64,000 nucleotides of DNA from Kosakonia cowanii JCM 10956 = DSM 18146 (GTDB lineage Bacteria > Pseudomonadota > Gammaproteobacteria > Enterobacterales > Enterobacteriaceae). The stretch's first letter is position 1; every line of letters begins with the position of its first letter. The stretch spans positions 620,001-684,000 of the forward strand of contig NZ_CP019445.1 of assembly GCF_001975225.1 (NCBI RefSeq), read 5' to 3'. Shown piece by piece: positions 8,328 to 18,648 of the stretch. The position numbers and the translations under genes were made by a program. A model generated the notes under the pieces. The model had not been told where the DNA came from and searched no databases. It saw only the letters and a list, made by a program, of their open reading frames with translations.

Positions 8328-9413
8328 TTACTGACTCTTGCGTGACATTAGCCACAGGCTCAGCAGGAAGAAGGATGCGCTTGGCAGCAGCGCCCCGACC
8401 ACCGGCGGAATGCCGTAGACCAGCGTCAGCGGGCCGAAAATCTGATCCAGCACGTAGAAGACAAAGCCGAAGCTGATGCCGGTGATAACGCGCACGCCCA
8501 TCGCCACGCTACGCAGCGGGCCAAAGATAAACGACAGCGCCATCAGCATCATCACCGCCACGGAGAGCGGCTGGAAGATCTTGCTCCACATATTGAGCTG
8601 GTAACGCCCGGCGTCCTGGCCGCTCGATTTCAGGTACTTCACGTAGTTGTGCAGACCGCTGATGGAGAGTGCATCGGGATCGAGCGCCACCACGCCGAGC
8701 TTGTCCGGCGTCAGGTTGGTTTTCCAGGTCCCGCTCACGGTCTGCGAGCCGGTCACCTGTTTCGGGTCGGTCAGGTTAGACTCGTCGACCTGCGACAGAT
8801 TCCAGATTTTGTGCTCGGCGTCGAACTTCGCCGACGCCGCATAGCGCACCGACTGCAAACGGCGCTCTTTGTTGAACGCATAGATACTGACGCCACCCAG
8901 CTCGGTGTCGCTCTTCACGCGTTCAATGTAAACAAAGTTACTGCCATCTTTCGCCCACAGGCCAGACTGGGTCGAAAGCAGCGAGCCGCCGTACATCGAC
9001 TGCGCACGCTGGTTACGCGCCATCTGCTCACCCTGCGGCGCAACCCACTCGCCAATCGCCATGGTCAGCAGCACCAGCGGGATCGCGGTTTTCATCACCG
9101 CCAGCGCAACCTGCATACGGGTGAAGCCAGAGGCCTGCATTACCACCAGCTCGCTGCGCTGCGCCAGCATGCCGAGGCCGAGCAGTGCGCCAAGCAGCGC
9201 CGCCATCGGGAAGAAGATCTGGATATCTTTCGGCATGCTAAGCAGGGTATAGAGACCCGCGCCGAGGGCATCGTAGCTCCCCTGCCCGGCCTTTTTCAGC
9301 TGGTCGACAAACTTGATGATGCCCGAGAGCGACACCAGCATGAACAGCGTCATCATGATGGTGGTAAAAATGGTTTTACCGATATAGCGGTCGAGAACGC
9401 CAAAAGCCTGCAT
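8328..9413 (-). CDS. lptG: LPS export ABC transporter permease LptG
   Basis: LptG is one of the two transmembrane subunits of the LptB2FG transporter that extracts lipopolysaccharide from the inner membrane and passes it to LptC. The 361-residue protein has the family layout: hydrophobic segments near residues 15-35, 55-80 and 100-125, a periplasmic beta-jellyroll domain at about 130-260, then three helices to the end. It begins MQAFGVLDRYIGKTIFTTI, as expected. Its first base overlaps the last base of lptF, so the two are coupled. E. coli LptG is 360 residues. Confidence 0.96.
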   Translation of the reverse strand: MQAFGVLDRYIGKTIFTTIMMTLFMLVSLSGIIKFVDQLKKAGQGSYDALGAGLYTLLSMPKDIQIFFPMAALLGALLGLGMLAQRSELVVMQASGFTRMQVALAVMKTAIPLVLLTMAIGEWVAPQGEQMARNQRAQSMYGGSLLSTQSGLWAKDGSNFVYIERVKSDTELGGVSIYAFNKERRLQSVRYAASAKFDAEHKIWNLSQVDESNLTDPKQVTGSQTVSGTWKTNLTPDKLGVVALDPDALSISGLHNYVKYLKSSGQDAGRYQLNMWSKIFQPLSVAVMMLMALSFIFGPLRSVAMGVRVITGISFGFVFYVLDQIFGPLTLVYGIPPVVGALLPSASFFLLSLWLMSRKSQ

Positions 9414-10513
9414 TATACCGCTCCTCTACGGGTAAAACGGGCACGAACCCGGCGCATCGGCACCGTATCCCACAGGTTCAGCACCACGGCCAGCGCCAGA
9501 TAGAGCAGGTTAACCGCCCACATCCAGATCATCGGGTCGAGCTTCCCTTTCGCGCCATTGGAACGCAGGGTGGTCTGCAACAGGAAGAAGATGAGATAGA
9601 GCAGCATTGCCGGCAGCATCGAGAGCACGCGGCCCTGACGCGGGTTGACCACGCTCAGCGGAACCACCATCAGCGCCATCATCACCACGGCGAAAATCAG
9701 CGTTAAACGCCAGTGCAGCTCGGCGCTTGCGCGCGGGTTGTCAGTATTGAACAGCGTACGCATGTTCATCTGCTCGGTATCCGTCGGGTCAAGCGCCACG
9801 GCTTGATGACCAATAACGGCCTGGTAGTTCTGGAAATCGGTAATGCGGAAGTCGCGCAGCATCGCAGTGCCTTCAAAGCGCGTACCGCTGTTGAGGGTCA
9901 CTACCTGCGAACCATCTTTATGCTGGGAGAGCTGCCCGGAGTCCGCCAGCACCACAGAAGGACGGGCGTTGCCTTTTGGACGCAGCTGGGCAAGGAAGAC
10001 GTTGGTGAAGTTCTTACCGTCCACGCCTTCGATAAAGAGCACCGAGTTGCCATCCGTCGCCTGCTGGAACTGGCCCTGCGCCAGCGCAGCCATGCCGGGG
10101 TTGGCTTTGGCATCAGCCAAAACCTGATCCTGATGGCGCGAAGACCACGGCCCGGCCCACATCACGTTGACCGCCGCCACGACACCGGTAAACAGCGCCA
10201 GCACCAGTGCCGCTTTCACCAGCACCGCCCGGCTCAGGCCGCAGGCGTGCATCACCGTAATTTCACTTTCTGTATAAAGTTTACCCAGCGTCATCAACAG
10301 ACCCAGGAAGAGGCTCAGCGGCAGGATAAGCTGCGCCATCTCTGGCACGCCAAGCCCGAGCAGAGAGAGAACGAGGTTCGTGGGGATTTCGCCGTCAGCG
10401 GCTGCGCCTAAAATCCTGACCAATTTCTGACAAAAGAAAATCAGAAGCAGGATGAATAGGATTGCAAGCTGGCTTTTCAGCGTCTCCCGCACCAGATATC
10501 TTGTGATTATCAC
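9413..10513 (-). CDS. lptF: LPS export ABC transporter permease LptF
   Basis: LptF pairs with LptG in the LPS-extracting LptB2FG complex of the inner membrane. The 366-residue protein begins MIITRYLVRETLKSQLAIL, has six predicted membrane segments (three before and three after a periplasmic beta-rich domain at about 125-260), and ends in a basic tail. It is the first gene of the lptFG operon and diverges from pepA across 267 bases. Length and sequence match the E. coli protein. Confidence 0.96.
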   Translation of the reverse strand: MIITRYLVRETLKSQLAILFILLLIFFCQKLVRILGAAADGEIPTNLVLSLLGLGVPEMAQLILPLSLFLGLLMTLGKLYTESEITVMHACGLSRAVLVKAALVLALFTGVVAAVNVMWAGPWSSRHQDQVLADAKANPGMAALAQGQFQQATDGNSVLFIEGVDGKNFTNVFLAQLRPKGNARPSVVLADSGQLSQHKDGSQVVTLNSGTRFEGTAMLRDFRITDFQNYQAVIGHQAVALDPTDTEQMNMRTLFNTDNPRASAELHWRLTLIFAVVMMALMVVPLSVVNPRQGRVLSMLPAMLLYLIFFLLQTTLRSNGAKGKLDPMIWMWAVNLLYLALAVVLNLWDTVPMRRVRARFTRRGAV

Positions 10514-10780
10514 TTTAATTACGCCCGTAAAAACCAGTCTTTTTCCTGGAAAATCGCTTGTTTCATGGCTTAAACGTCATTTATTCTCTTGAGTCGTCGA
10601 AATGATCGCTAAGATTAATATACTCAGCGGATACGTGCGTGAGACCCGATTCTGACGTGCCGAAACCGCAGTAACGTTAAGATTAACACGAAGTCACCGC
10701 AACAGCGGACCTGAGTTACGAAAGCTTGCAATTCTATCCGTAGCCGCCGCCGTTGTCTTTAAGATTCAGGAGCGTAGTGC

Positions 10781-12292
10781 ATGGAGTTCAGTGTAAAAAG
10801 CGGTAGCCCGGAGAAACAGCGGAGTGCCTGCATCGTTGTTGGCGTCTTTGAACCGCGCCGGCTCTCTCCGATTGCCGAGCAGCTGGATAAAATCAGCGAC
10901 GGTTATATCAGTGCGCTGCTGCGTCGCGGCGAACTGGAAGGCAAGCCGGGTCAAACCCTGCTGCTGCACCATGTGCCAAATGTGCTTTCCGAACGTATTT
11001 TGCTGATTGGTTGCGGAAAAGAGCGTGAATTGGATGAGCGTCAGTACAAGCAGGTCATTCAGAAAACGATAAATACGCTGAATGATACCGGCTCGATGGA
11101 AGCGGTCTGCTTCCTGACCGAACTGCACGTTAAAGGGCGCAACACCTACTGGAAAGTGCGCCAGGCCGTTGAGACGGCGAAAGAGACGCTCTACAGCTTC
11201 GATCAGCTGAAGACCACCAAAAGCGAGCCGCGTCGCCCGCTGCGTAAAATGGTCTTCAACGTGCCGACCCGTCGCGAGCTGACCAGCGGCGAGCGCGCGA
11301 TCCAGCATGGTCTGGCGATCTCCGCCGGTATCAAAGCGGCGAAAGATCTTGGCAATATGCCGCCAAATATCTGTAACCCGGCCTATCTCGCCTCCCACGC
11401 GCGCCAGCTGGCGGACTCCTACAGCAAAAACGTCACCACCCGCGTGATTGGCGAACAGCAGATGCGCGAGCTGGGCATGTGCTCCTATCTCGCCGTCGGC
11501 CAGGGTTCGCAGAACGAATCACTGATGTCGGTGATTGAGTACAAAGGCAACCCGTCTGAAGACGCGCGCCCGATTGTGCTGGTCGGCAAAGGGCTGACCT
11601 TTGACTCCGGCGGTATCTCGCTCAAGCCTGGCGAAGGCATGGATGAGATGAAGTACGACATGTGCGGCGCGGCGGCAGTGTATGGCGTGATGCGCATGGT
11701 TGCTGAACTGCAACTGCCGATCAACGTCACCGGCGTGCTAGCGGGCTGTGAAAACATGCCTGGCGGACGCGCGTACCGCCCGGGCGACGTGCTCACCACC
11801 ATGTCCGGTCAGACGGTTGAAGTGCTGAACACCGACGCTGAAGGCCGCCTGGTGCTGTGCGATGTGCTGACTTACGTTGAGCGTTTCGAGCCGGAAGCGG
11901 TGATCGACGTGGCGACGTTAACCGGTGCCTGCGTGATTGCGCTGGGCCACCACATTACCGGCCTGCTGTCGAACCACAATCCGCTGGCCCATGAGCTGAT
12001 TGGTGCCTCCGAGCAGGCGGGCGATCGCGCATGGCGTCTGCCGATGAGCGATGAGTATCAGGAGCAGTTAGAGTCCAATTTTGCGGATATGGCGAATATC
12101 GGTGGCCGTCCTGGTGGTGCAATCACCGCAGGCTGCTTCCTCGCGCGCTTTACCCGCAAGTACAATTGGGCGCACCTGGATATCGCCGGCACCGCGTGGC
12201 GTTCCGGTAAAGCGAAAGGCGCCACCGGGCGTCCGGTCGCCATGCTGTCGCAGTTCCTGCTCAATCGCGCCGGGTTTAACGGCGAAGAGTAA
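10781..12292 (+). CDS. pepA: Leucyl aminopeptidase A (PepA), also a DNA-binding accessory protein
   Basis: The 503-residue protein is a family M17 aminopeptidase that removes N-terminal residues with two metal ions in a hexamer. The signature NTDAEGRL is present near residue 350, with [14 protein letters not shown] near 270 supplying metal and active-site residues. In E. coli PepA also binds DNA in XerCD recombination and in carAB control; this second role is known for the family, not seen here. The start at 10781 follows an aggagc ribosome site. The gene diverges from lptF, and holC-valS follow on the same strand. Confidence 0.97.
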   Translation: MEFSVKSGSPEKQRSACIVVGVFEPRRLSPIAEQLDKISDGYISALLRRGELEGKPGQTLLLHHVPNVLSERILLIGCGKERELDERQYKQVIQKTINTLNDTGSMEAVCFLTELHVKGRNTYWKVRQAVETAKETLYSFDQLKTTKSEPRRPLRKMVFNVPTRRELTSGERAIQHGLAISAGIKAAKDLGNMPPNICNPAYLASHARQLADSYSKNVTTRVIGEQQMRELGMCSYLAVGQGSQNESLMSVIEYKGNPSEDARPIVLVGKGLTFDSGGISLKPGEGMDEMKYDMCGAAAVYGVMRMVAELQLPINVTGVLAGCENMPGGRAYRPGDVLTTMSGQTVEVLNTDAEGRLVLCDVLTYVERFEPEAVIDVATLTGACVIALGHHITGLLSNHNPLAHELIGASEQAGDRAWRLPMSDEYQEQLESNFADMANIGGRPGGAITAGCFLARFTRKYNWAHLDIAGTAWRSGKAKGATGRPVAMLSQFLLNRAGFNGEE

Positions 12293-12307
12293 CATGTGAC
12301 TTTGTGC

Positions 12308-12380
12308 GCCGGATGGCGGCTGCGCCTTATCCGGCCTACAAAACAGCGTAGGCCCGGTAAGCGTAGCGCCACCGGGCTTT
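12308..12380. repeat. REP palindromes between pepA and holC
   Basis: A REP unit, gccggatggcggctgcgcct and onward to cctac, occupies 12308-12339. A second related hairpin, gcccggtaagcgtagcgcc followed by accgggc, lies at about 12351-12378. Together they may act as a weak terminator or mRNA barrier between the two genes. Confidence 0.8.
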
Positions 12381-12411
12381 GCATTTAAAACCTCAACCAA
12401 AAGCCCCATAT

Positions 12412-12855
12412 ATGAAAAATGCGACGTTCTATCTTCTCGACAATGACAGCACTGCGGATGGCTTAAGCGCCGTCGAACAGCTGGTGTGTGAGATTGCCGC
12501 AGAACGTTGGCGTCATGGCAAACGCGTGCTGATCGCCTGCGTCGATGAGCAGCAGGCCATTCGTCTTGATGAAGCGCTGTGGGCGCGACCGGCGGAGAGT
12601 TTTGTGCCGCACAACCTGGCCGGTGAAGGCCCGCGCGGCGGTGCGCCAGTCGAGATTGCCTGGCCGGCGAAACGTAACAGCAGCCCGCGCGACATCTTGA
12701 TCAGCCTGCGCGCGGAATTTGCAGATTTTGCCACCGCTTTCACAGAAGTGATAGACTTCGTCCCTCACGAAGACTCTCTGAAACAACTGGCTCGCGAACG
12801 CTATAAAGCCTACCGCGTGGCCGGTTTTAACCTGAACACGGCAACCTGGAAATAA
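12412..12855 (+). CDS. holC: DNA polymerase III chi subunit HolC
   Basis: HolC links the polymerase III clamp loader to single-strand binding protein, together with HolD (psi). The 147-residue protein has the exact E. coli length, beginning [10 protein letters not shown] and ending with the [18 protein letters not shown] tail. The ATG at 12412 is chosen because it gives the family N-terminus; an in-frame ATG at 12379 lies inside the REP region. Its TAA shares a base with the valS ATG, so holC and valS are translationally coupled. Confidence 0.95.
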   Translation: MKNATFYLLDNDSTADGLSAVEQLVCEIAAERWRHGKRVLIACVDEQQAIRLDEALWARPAESFVPHNLAGEGPRGGAPVEIAWPAKRNSSPRDILISLRAEFADFATAFTEVIDFVPHEDSLKQLARERYKAYRVAGFNLNTATWK

Positions 12856-15710
12856 TGGAAAAGACATACAACCCCAAAGATATCGAACAGCCGCTGTACG
12901 AGCAGTGGGAAAAGCAGGGCTATTTCAAACCGAACGGTGATGAAAGCCAGGAAAGCTTCTGCATCATGATCCCGCCGCCGAACGTCACCGGCAGTTTGCA
13001 TATGGGCCACGCCTTCCAGCAGACCATCATGGACACCATGATCCGCTACCAGCGCATGCAGGGGAAAAACACCCTCTGGCAGGCCGGTACTGACCACGCG
13101 GGTATCGCCACCCAGATGGTGGTGGAGCGTAAGATTGCCGCTGAAGAGGGTAAAACCCGCCACGATTACGGCCGCGACGCCTTTATCGACAAAATCTGGC
13201 AGTGGAAAGCGGAATCCGGCGGCACCATCACCCGCCAGATGCGCCGTCTCGGCAACTCCGTAGACTGGGAGCGCGAGCGCTTCACCATGGATGAAGGCCT
13301 CTCCAATGCCGTGAAAGAGGTGTTCGTCCGTCTCTATAAAGAGGATCTGATTTACCGTGGCAAACGCCTGGTAAACTGGGACCCGAAACTGCGCACCGCG
13401 ATCTCCGATCTGGAAGTGGAAAACCGCGAGTCTAAAGGCTCGATGTGGCACATCCGCTACCCGCTGGCTGACGGCGCAAAAACCGCCGACGGTAAAGATT
13501 ACCTGGTGGTTGCTACTACCCGTCCGGAAACCCTGCTCGGCGATACCGGTGTCGCGGTAAACCCGGAAGATCCGCGCTACAAAGATCTGATTGGCAAATT
13601 CGTGCTGCTGCCGCTGGTTAACCGCCGCATTCCGATTGTTGGTGACGAACACGCCGATATGGAAAAAGGCACCGGCTGCGTGAAGATCACCCCGGCGCAC
13701 GACTTTAACGACTACGAAGTGGGCCGTCGTCACGCCCTGCCGATGATCAACATTCTGACCTTCGACGGTGATATCCGTGAAAGCGCAGAAGTGTATGACA
13801 CCAAAGGCAATGAATCCGACGTCTACGCCAGCGACATCCCGGCGGAGTTCCAGAAACTGGAGCGCTTTGCCGCGCGTAAAGCGATCGTTGCTGCCGTTGA
13901 CGCCCTTGGCCTGCTGGAAGAGATCAAACCGCACGACCTGACCGTTCCGTATGGCGATCGCGGCGGCGTGGTGATCGAACCGATGCTCACCGATCAGTGG
14001 TACGTGCGCGCCGATGTGCTGGCGAAACCGGCCGTTGAAGCGGTCGAGAACGGCGATATCCAGTTCGTGCCGAAGCAGTATGAAAACATGTACTTCTCCT
14101 GGATGCGCGACATTCAGGACTGGTGTATCTCCCGCCAGCTGTGGTGGGGCCACCGCATTCCGGCGTGGTACGACAACGACGGCAACGTCTACGTTGGCCG
14201 CAGCGAAGAGGAAGTGCGCCAGGAGAACAACCTCTCTGCGGATGTCGCGCTGCGCCAGGACGACGACGTGCTCGACACCTGGTTCTCTTCCGCGCTGTGG
14301 ACCTTCTCTACCCTCGGCTGGCCGGAAAACACCGACGCGCTGCGTCAGTTCCACCCGACCAGCGTGATGGTGAGCGGCTTCGACATCATCTTCTTCTGGA
14401 TCGCGCGCATGATCATGATGACCATGCACTTCATCAAAGATGAGAACGGCAAACCGCAGGTGCCGTTCAAGACCGTCTATATGACCGGTCTTATCCGCGA
14501 TGACGAAGGGCAAAAGATGTCGAAATCGAAAGGCAACGTTATCGATCCGCTGGATATGGTTGACGGTATTTCGCTGCCGGATCTGCTGGAAAAACGCACC
14601 GGGAACATGATGCAGCCGCAGCTGGCGGAAAAAATTCGCAAACGCACCGAGAAGCAGTTCCCGGATGGCATCGAGCCGCACGGCACCGACGCCCTGCGTT
14701 TCACCCTCGCGGCACTGGCCTCAACCGGCCGTGATATCAACTGGGATATGAAGCGCCTCGAAGGTTACCGTAACTTCTGTAACAAGCTGTGGAACGCCAG
14801 CCGCTTTGTGCTGATGAACACCGAAGAGCAGGATTGCGGCTTCAACGGCGGCGAAATGGTGCTGTCGCTGGCGGATCGCTGGATCCTCGCCGAGTTCAAC
14901 CAGACCATCAAAGCGTACCGCGATGCGCTGGACAGCTACCGCTTCGATATTGCAGCCGGCATTCTGTATGAGTTCACCTGGAACCAGTTCTGTGACTGGT
15001 ACCTGGAGCTGACCAAGCCGGTAATGAACGGCGGTTCTGAAGCCGAACTGCGCGGCACGCGCAACACGCTGGTAACGGTGCTGGAAGGTCTGCTGCGCCT
15101 GGCGCACCCGATCATTCCGTTTATCACCGAAACCATCTGGCAGCGCGTGAAAGTGCTGAAAGGTATTGATGCCGATACCATCATGCTGCAACCGTTCCCG
15201 AGCTTTGACGCCGCCCAGGTGGATGAGCAGGCCGTGGCCGATACCGAGTGGCTGAAGCAGGCGATCGTTGCGGTGCGTAATATCCGCGCCGAAATGAACA
15301 TCGCGCCGGGTAAACCGCTTGAGCTGCTGCTGCGTAGCGCCAGCCCTGAAGCGCAGCGTCGCGTAAACGACAACCTGAGCTTCCTGAAGACGCTGGCGCG
15401 TCTGGAGAGCATCACACTGCTCTCTGCCGACGAGAAAGGGCCGGTTTCCGTCACCAAGATCGTTGATGGCGCTGAGCTGCTGATCCCGATGGCCGGTCTT
15501 ATCGACAAAGAGGCCGAGCTGGCGCGTCTGGCGAAAGAGGTGGCGAAGGTTGAGCAGGAGATTGGCCGCATCGAAAGCAAGCTGGGTAACGAAGGCTTTG
15601 TTGCCCGCGCGCCGGAAGCAGTGATCGCCAAAGAGCGTGAGAAGCTCGACGGCTACGCGCAGACCAAAGCGAAGCTGATTGAGCAGCAGGCGGTTATCGC
15701 CGCGCTGTAA
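12855..15710 (+). CDS. valS: Valyl-tRNA synthetase
   Basis: This class I aminoacyl-tRNA synthetase charges tRNA-Val and edits mischarged threonine. The 951-residue protein shows the HIGH-type motif [12 protein letters not shown] near residue 42 and KMSKS ([11 protein letters not shown]) near 554. The editing domain lies between them, with an anticodon-binding domain after about 680 and a C-terminal coiled coil (about 885-951) typical of bacterial ValRS. It is the last gene of the holC-valS pair and is followed by a strong terminator. Confidence 0.98.
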   Translation: MEKTYNPKDIEQPLYEQWEKQGYFKPNGDESQESFCIMIPPPNVTGSLHMGHAFQQTIMDTMIRYQRMQGKNTLWQAGTDHAGIATQMVVERKIAAEEGKTRHDYGRDAFIDKIWQWKAESGGTITRQMRRLGNSVDWERERFTMDEGLSNAVKEVFVRLYKEDLIYRGKRLVNWDPKLRTAISDLEVENRESKGSMWHIRYPLADGAKTADGKDYLVVATTRPETLLGDTGVAVNPEDPRYKDLIGKFVLLPLVNRRIPIVGDEHADMEKGTGCVKITPAHDFNDYEVGRRHALPMINILTFDGDIRESAEVYDTKGNESDVYASDIPAEFQKLERFAARKAIVAAVDALGLLEEIKPHDLTVPYGDRGGVVIEPMLTDQWYVRADVLAKPAVEAVENGDIQFVPKQYENMYFSWMRDIQDWCISRQLWWGHRIPAWYDNDGNVYVGRSEEEVRQENNLSADVALRQDDDVLDTWFSSALWTFSTLGWPENTDALRQFHPTSVMVSGFDIIFFWIARMIMMTMHFIKDENGKPQVPFKTVYMTGLIRDDEGQKMSKSKGNVIDPLDMVDGISLPDLLEKRTGNMMQPQLAEKIRKRTEKQFPDGIEPHGTDALRFTLAALASTGRDINWDMKRLEGYRNFCNKLWNASRFVLMNTEEQDCGFNGGEMVLSLADRWILAEFNQTIKAYRDALDSYRFDIAAGILYEFTWNQFCDWYLELTKPVMNGGSEAELRGTRNTLVTVLEGLLRLAHPIIPFITETIWQRVKVLKGIDADTIMLQPFPSFDAAQVDEQAVADTEWLKQAIVAVRNIRAEMNIAPGKPLELLLRSASPEAQRRVNDNLSFLKTLARLESITLLSADEKGPVSVTKIVDGAELLIPMAGLIDKEAELARLAKEVAKVEQEIGRIESKLGNEGFVARAPEAVIAKEREKLDGYAQTKAKLIEQQAVIAAL

Positions 15711-15721
15711 TGTTCAGCACG

Positions 15722-15753
15722 AAAAAAAGCCGGGCATCGCGCCCGGCTTTTTT
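15722..15753. terminator. Terminator of valS
   Basis: AAAAAAAGCCGGGC pairs with GCCCGGCTTTTTT around ATCGC, 12 bases after the valS stop. The flanking A- and T-runs make it functional in both directions. Confidence 0.92.
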
Positions 15754-15833
15754 ATTGGCTGCGGGATAAGAAGATTCCCCTACCCAACTGCTTTTGTCGG
15801 CCGGATGAGGCAACTTCTCTGCCCGACCGCTTT

Positions 15834-15867
15834 TGTAGGCCGGATAAGGCGTAGCCGCCATCCGGCA
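15834..15867. repeat. REP palindrome between valS and yjgN
   Basis: One full REP unit (gtaggccggataaggcg...gccatccggca) is present. A partial unit, gtcggccggatgaggc, lies just upstream at 15796-15811. Confidence 0.85.
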
Positions 15868-15880
15868 CTCTCTACCGAAC

Positions 15881-17083
15881 TTAAATCGCCGCCGGATAGA
15901 ACGACAAACCACGCGCCAGCAGGTTAGCCGGATCTTTCGCCGGCTGCACGCCGTGATCTTCCAGCGTCAGCGCTTCCAGGTTGCCATGCACATGGGTATT
16001 TTCCAGCAGGTAGCGGGTCATACGCACTTTCGCCCACGGCCACGCCAGGAACAGCGTCACCAGGCACACCGCCATATTACTGATGGCGATCCACAGCATG
16101 CGCCCAACGGTCACCGTGGAAGAGAAGCGAATATCCCCTTCCAGCGCCAGCTGGCTGTAGAGGTAAGCGCGCAGCTTCACGAAAGCAAAGGTAAAGCAGA
16201 CAATCGCGCCGAGAATATAGATCAGATAGGTCAGCATGATTTTGCCGTACATCGGGCCCATCATCATCGCCATCTGCTCCGGATCGCCCTGCAGCAAATA
16301 GGCGGACTGCATCAGTTCAATCATCGCCGGCACAATCAATACCATCACCAGCGCGATAAACGGAATAAACAGCAGCATCGACAGCAGCACAATACCGATG
16401 CATTTTTTCATTGAGAAACTGCCGGAGAATTTTAATTTGCCGTACTGCAAATTATTCGCCAGCATGCCATACCACTGCGCGGCAAATACGCCCTGCATCA
16501 CGCCAATACCCAGCAATACGGCCAGCGATCCCACGATGCTCACCGTAACAATGGCGCTAATTGAGCCGCTGCTTGCCGCCATGGTCGCGAAGATAGAGAA
16601 AATAATCCCCACGCCAACCATAATCAGCAACGGGCAGCCCATCATCACCCACCACGCGCGCAGCGGGCTGGCGTAAAAGTTAAAGCGCACGCCGTTAATC
16701 TCGGTCATCAGCATCTGATAACGCAGACCCTGCGTAATTAACCATGGGAAGAAGAGAATAAATAAACCCATCATGCAGAGTTGCAGAATAACGTTCCCAT
16801 GTACCACGTTAATTAAAAAAATCACATACAGCGCCAGCAGGCAGAGCCAGCCAACAAAAATGGAGCTGCCGGTCGCGTGGTAAGAGAAACGCGCCCCCTC
16901 CAGATCGGTGTTTTCGTAGAAATAACGACGCGCGCGAATTAACGCCCACGGTAAATAAATCCCCAGCGTTATTAAGGTCAGCAGAATATTAACCAGCCAA
17001 ACAACGAAATAGCCTTTCCCGCTACCCTGAAAGCGGAAATGGCGCACGGGAGCCGCCACAGAAGCATGAATGTCGGAAGTCAT
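15881..17083 (-). CDS. yjgN: DUF898 inner-membrane protein YjgN
   Basis: The 400-residue protein matches YjgN, a multispanning inner-membrane protein of the DUF898 family with no established function. Hydrophobic segments are visible near residues 30-50, 75-95, 100-120, 150-175, 180-205, 230-255, 290-315 and 340-360. Repeated short motifs such as YLPWALIRARRYFYENT near residue 44 and its copy WPWAKVRMTRYLLENT near 360 indicate an internal duplication. The ATG at 17083 follows AAGGA by 7 bases. It is convergent with valS and divergent from yjgM. Confidence 0.9.
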   Translation of the reverse strand: MTSDIHASVAAPVRHFRFQGSGKGYFVVWLVNILLTLITLGIYLPWALIRARRYFYENTDLEGARFSYHATGSSIFVGWLCLLALYVIFLINVVHGNVILQLCMMGLFILFFPWLITQGLRYQMLMTEINGVRFNFYASPLRAWWVMMGCPLLIMVGVGIIFSIFATMAASSGSISAIVTVSIVGSLAVLLGIGVMQGVFAAQWYGMLANNLQYGKLKFSGSFSMKKCIGIVLLSMLLFIPFIALVMVLIVPAMIELMQSAYLLQGDPEQMAMMMGPMYGKIMLTYLIYILGAIVCFTFAFVKLRAYLYSQLALEGDIRFSSTVTVGRMLWIAISNMAVCLVTLFLAWPWAKVRMTRYLLENTHVHGNLEALTLEDHGVQPAKDPANLLARGLSFYPAAI

Positions 17084-17274
17084 AACAATCCTTATTGTAA
17101 AAAAGAGGTGCTAACGGAGTTAACCACAGCAATATTGCTTAAGAATTATCTCCACTGTGCAGTGTAAATACCTTACGGTCAAAAAAATAGCGCCCAATAT
17201 TCCTGGTCTTGCCAGATGGGCCCTGTAGTGGTATTAACCAGGATCCCCGAAAAAGCAACAGACAGAGTGCGAAA

Positions 17275-17778
17275 ATGAATGTAACCGCGCCGGTAGAGGT
17301 CAAAATGCGCCGCATTGCCGCGACAGATAATGCGGCTATCGCCTCGGTGATCCGTCAGGTGTCAGCCGAATATGGCCTGACGGCTGATAAAGGCTACACC
17401 GTTGCCGATCCTGAACTGGACGAGCTTTATCAGTTATATAGCCGCGAAGGCTGCGCTTACTGGGTCGTTGAATTGAATGGCGACGTGGTGGGCGGCGGCG
17501 GCGTAGCACCGTTGAAGTGCAGCGAGCCGGATATCTGCGAACTGCAAAAGATGTATTTTCTGCCCTGCGCGCGCGGCCAAGGGCTGGCGAAAAAGCTGGC
17601 GCTGATGGCGCTCGACCACGCGAAAAAAAGCGGCTTCACGCGCTGCTATTTAGAGACCACCGCCTTTTTAACTGACGCCATCGGTCTGTATGAGCACCTG
17701 GGGTTTGCGCATATCGACGGCCCGCTGGGCTGCACCGGGCACGTCGATTGCGAAGTGCGGATGTTAAAAACGCTCTAA
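17275..17778 (+). CDS. yjgM: GNAT-family N-acetyltransferase YjgM
   Basis: This 167-residue protein has the E. coli YjgM length. The acetyl-CoA loop is visible as [16 protein letters not shown] around residue 88-103, preceded by the central beta strand CELQK. It would transfer an acetyl group to an unidentified substrate; E. coli YjgM has been linked to O-acetylserine or toxic amino-acid handling, which I cannot confirm. The ATG at 17275 gives the family N-terminus [14 protein letters not shown]; the ribosome site is weak. A GC-rich hairpin at 17784-17802 follows, before a convergent gene. Confidence 0.85.
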   Translation: MNVTAPVEVKMRRIAATDNAAIASVIRQVSAEYGLTADKGYTVADPELDELYQLYSREGCAYWVVELNGDVVGGGGVAPLKCSEPDICELQKMYFLPCARGQGLAKKLALMALDHAKKSGFTRCYLETTAFLTDAIGLYEHLGFAHIDGPLGCTGHVDCEVRMLKTL

Positions 17779-17806
17779 TCAAGTGCGGGCGCATCGGCCC
17801 GCGCCA

Positions 17807-18628
17807 TCACTGCTCTTCCGACGCCAGCACCAGCCGTACAATCGCGGCGGCTTTCTGCGGCGGTAGCGCCAGTACATCACCCCAAAGCTGTTGCAGCATA
17901 TCGCAGACCAGCTTCTCTTTGCCGATGGCATTTTGCGGCGCATCCAGCAGTTGCAGATCCTGACCATACTTCTGCGCCATCGGCTGTACCACAATCGCGA
18001 CATCCCGCTGCGCATTGGCCCGCTCTTCGGCTGTCACCGTGTGTTTATTGGGCCCGTAAGAGGCGTTGAGCATGGCGGCTTCAGTGTCGAGGCGGCGTTT
18101 TAACATCTCCGGGGAGATAAAGCGCACCGGGTTAATGCCCCCTTTTACCGCCGGGTATTGAAAGCGGAAGCAGGCATCATCGCTCTTGGCCTGAATTTCG
18201 GCGGCCTGCTCCATCATCACGCGCATTTCGGCGACCACCAGGTCGTCCGGCGCAAACTGCAAACGCTGCATCTGCACCGCGAGGATTTGCGGCTGAATGG
18301 CGTCGATCACCTTCTGCTCATTCGCCCCCTCTTTCATCATCACCATCACCTGGGCGCGCAGTTTCGCCATCAGGGTGGGATCGTGTTCGGCGATAAATTT
18401 CCACGCCGGGACCTGCTGCACCGTCGCGTCAAACTTCTCATCCGCGGTCTGGGCTAACTTCTCTCCCTGCAAATATTTAATGTCGATCACGTTCCACAGG
18501 GCGATAAATACCACCACCAGCACGATCGCGCTTCCTTTGCTCAGCCACCCTTTTTTACGCAGCAGGCTGGCGACCACGGCGATCGCCATCCCGGCGTAGC
18601 CCGCCATCAGGATATGTGTCCAGTTCAT
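17807..18628 (-). CDS. Unknown membrane-anchored protein
   Basis: I do not recognise this 273-residue protein. It has two N-terminal hydrophobic helices (about residues 6-24 and 34-52), then a long soluble domain of about 215 residues. That domain is helical, rich in Gln, Ala and Met, with a single cysteine pair (DDACFRF and EKLVCDM). The two-helix arrangement would leave the soluble part on the cytoplasmic side, but the topology is not certain. It lies 20 bases after the miaE stop on the same strand, with AAAGGAAAATA before the ATG, so it is probably co-transcribed with miaE. No E. coli K-12 counterpart comes to mind. Confidence 0.75.
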   Translation of the reverse strand: MNWTHILMAGYAGMAIAVVASLLRKKGWLSKGSAIVLVVVFIALWNVIDIKYLQGEKLAQTADEKFDATVQQVPAWKFIAEHDPTLMAKLRAQVMVMMKEGANEQKVIDAIQPQILAVQMQRLQFAPDDLVVAEMRVMMEQAAEIQAKSDDACFRFQYPAVKGGINPVRFISPEMLKRRLDTEAAMLNASYGPNKHTVTAEERANAQRDVAIVVQPMAQKYGQDLQLLDAPQNAIGKEKLVCDMLQQLWGDVLALPPQKAAAIVRLVLASEEQ

Positions 18629-18648
18629 TATTTTCCTTTGATCTCAAA

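Noticed and set aside
12810..14681. A 623-codon open frame on the minus strand opposite valS
   Set aside because: It lies wholly within the valS coding region and its composition is that of an antisense shadow of a GC-rich gene; there is no ribosome site and no recognisable motif.
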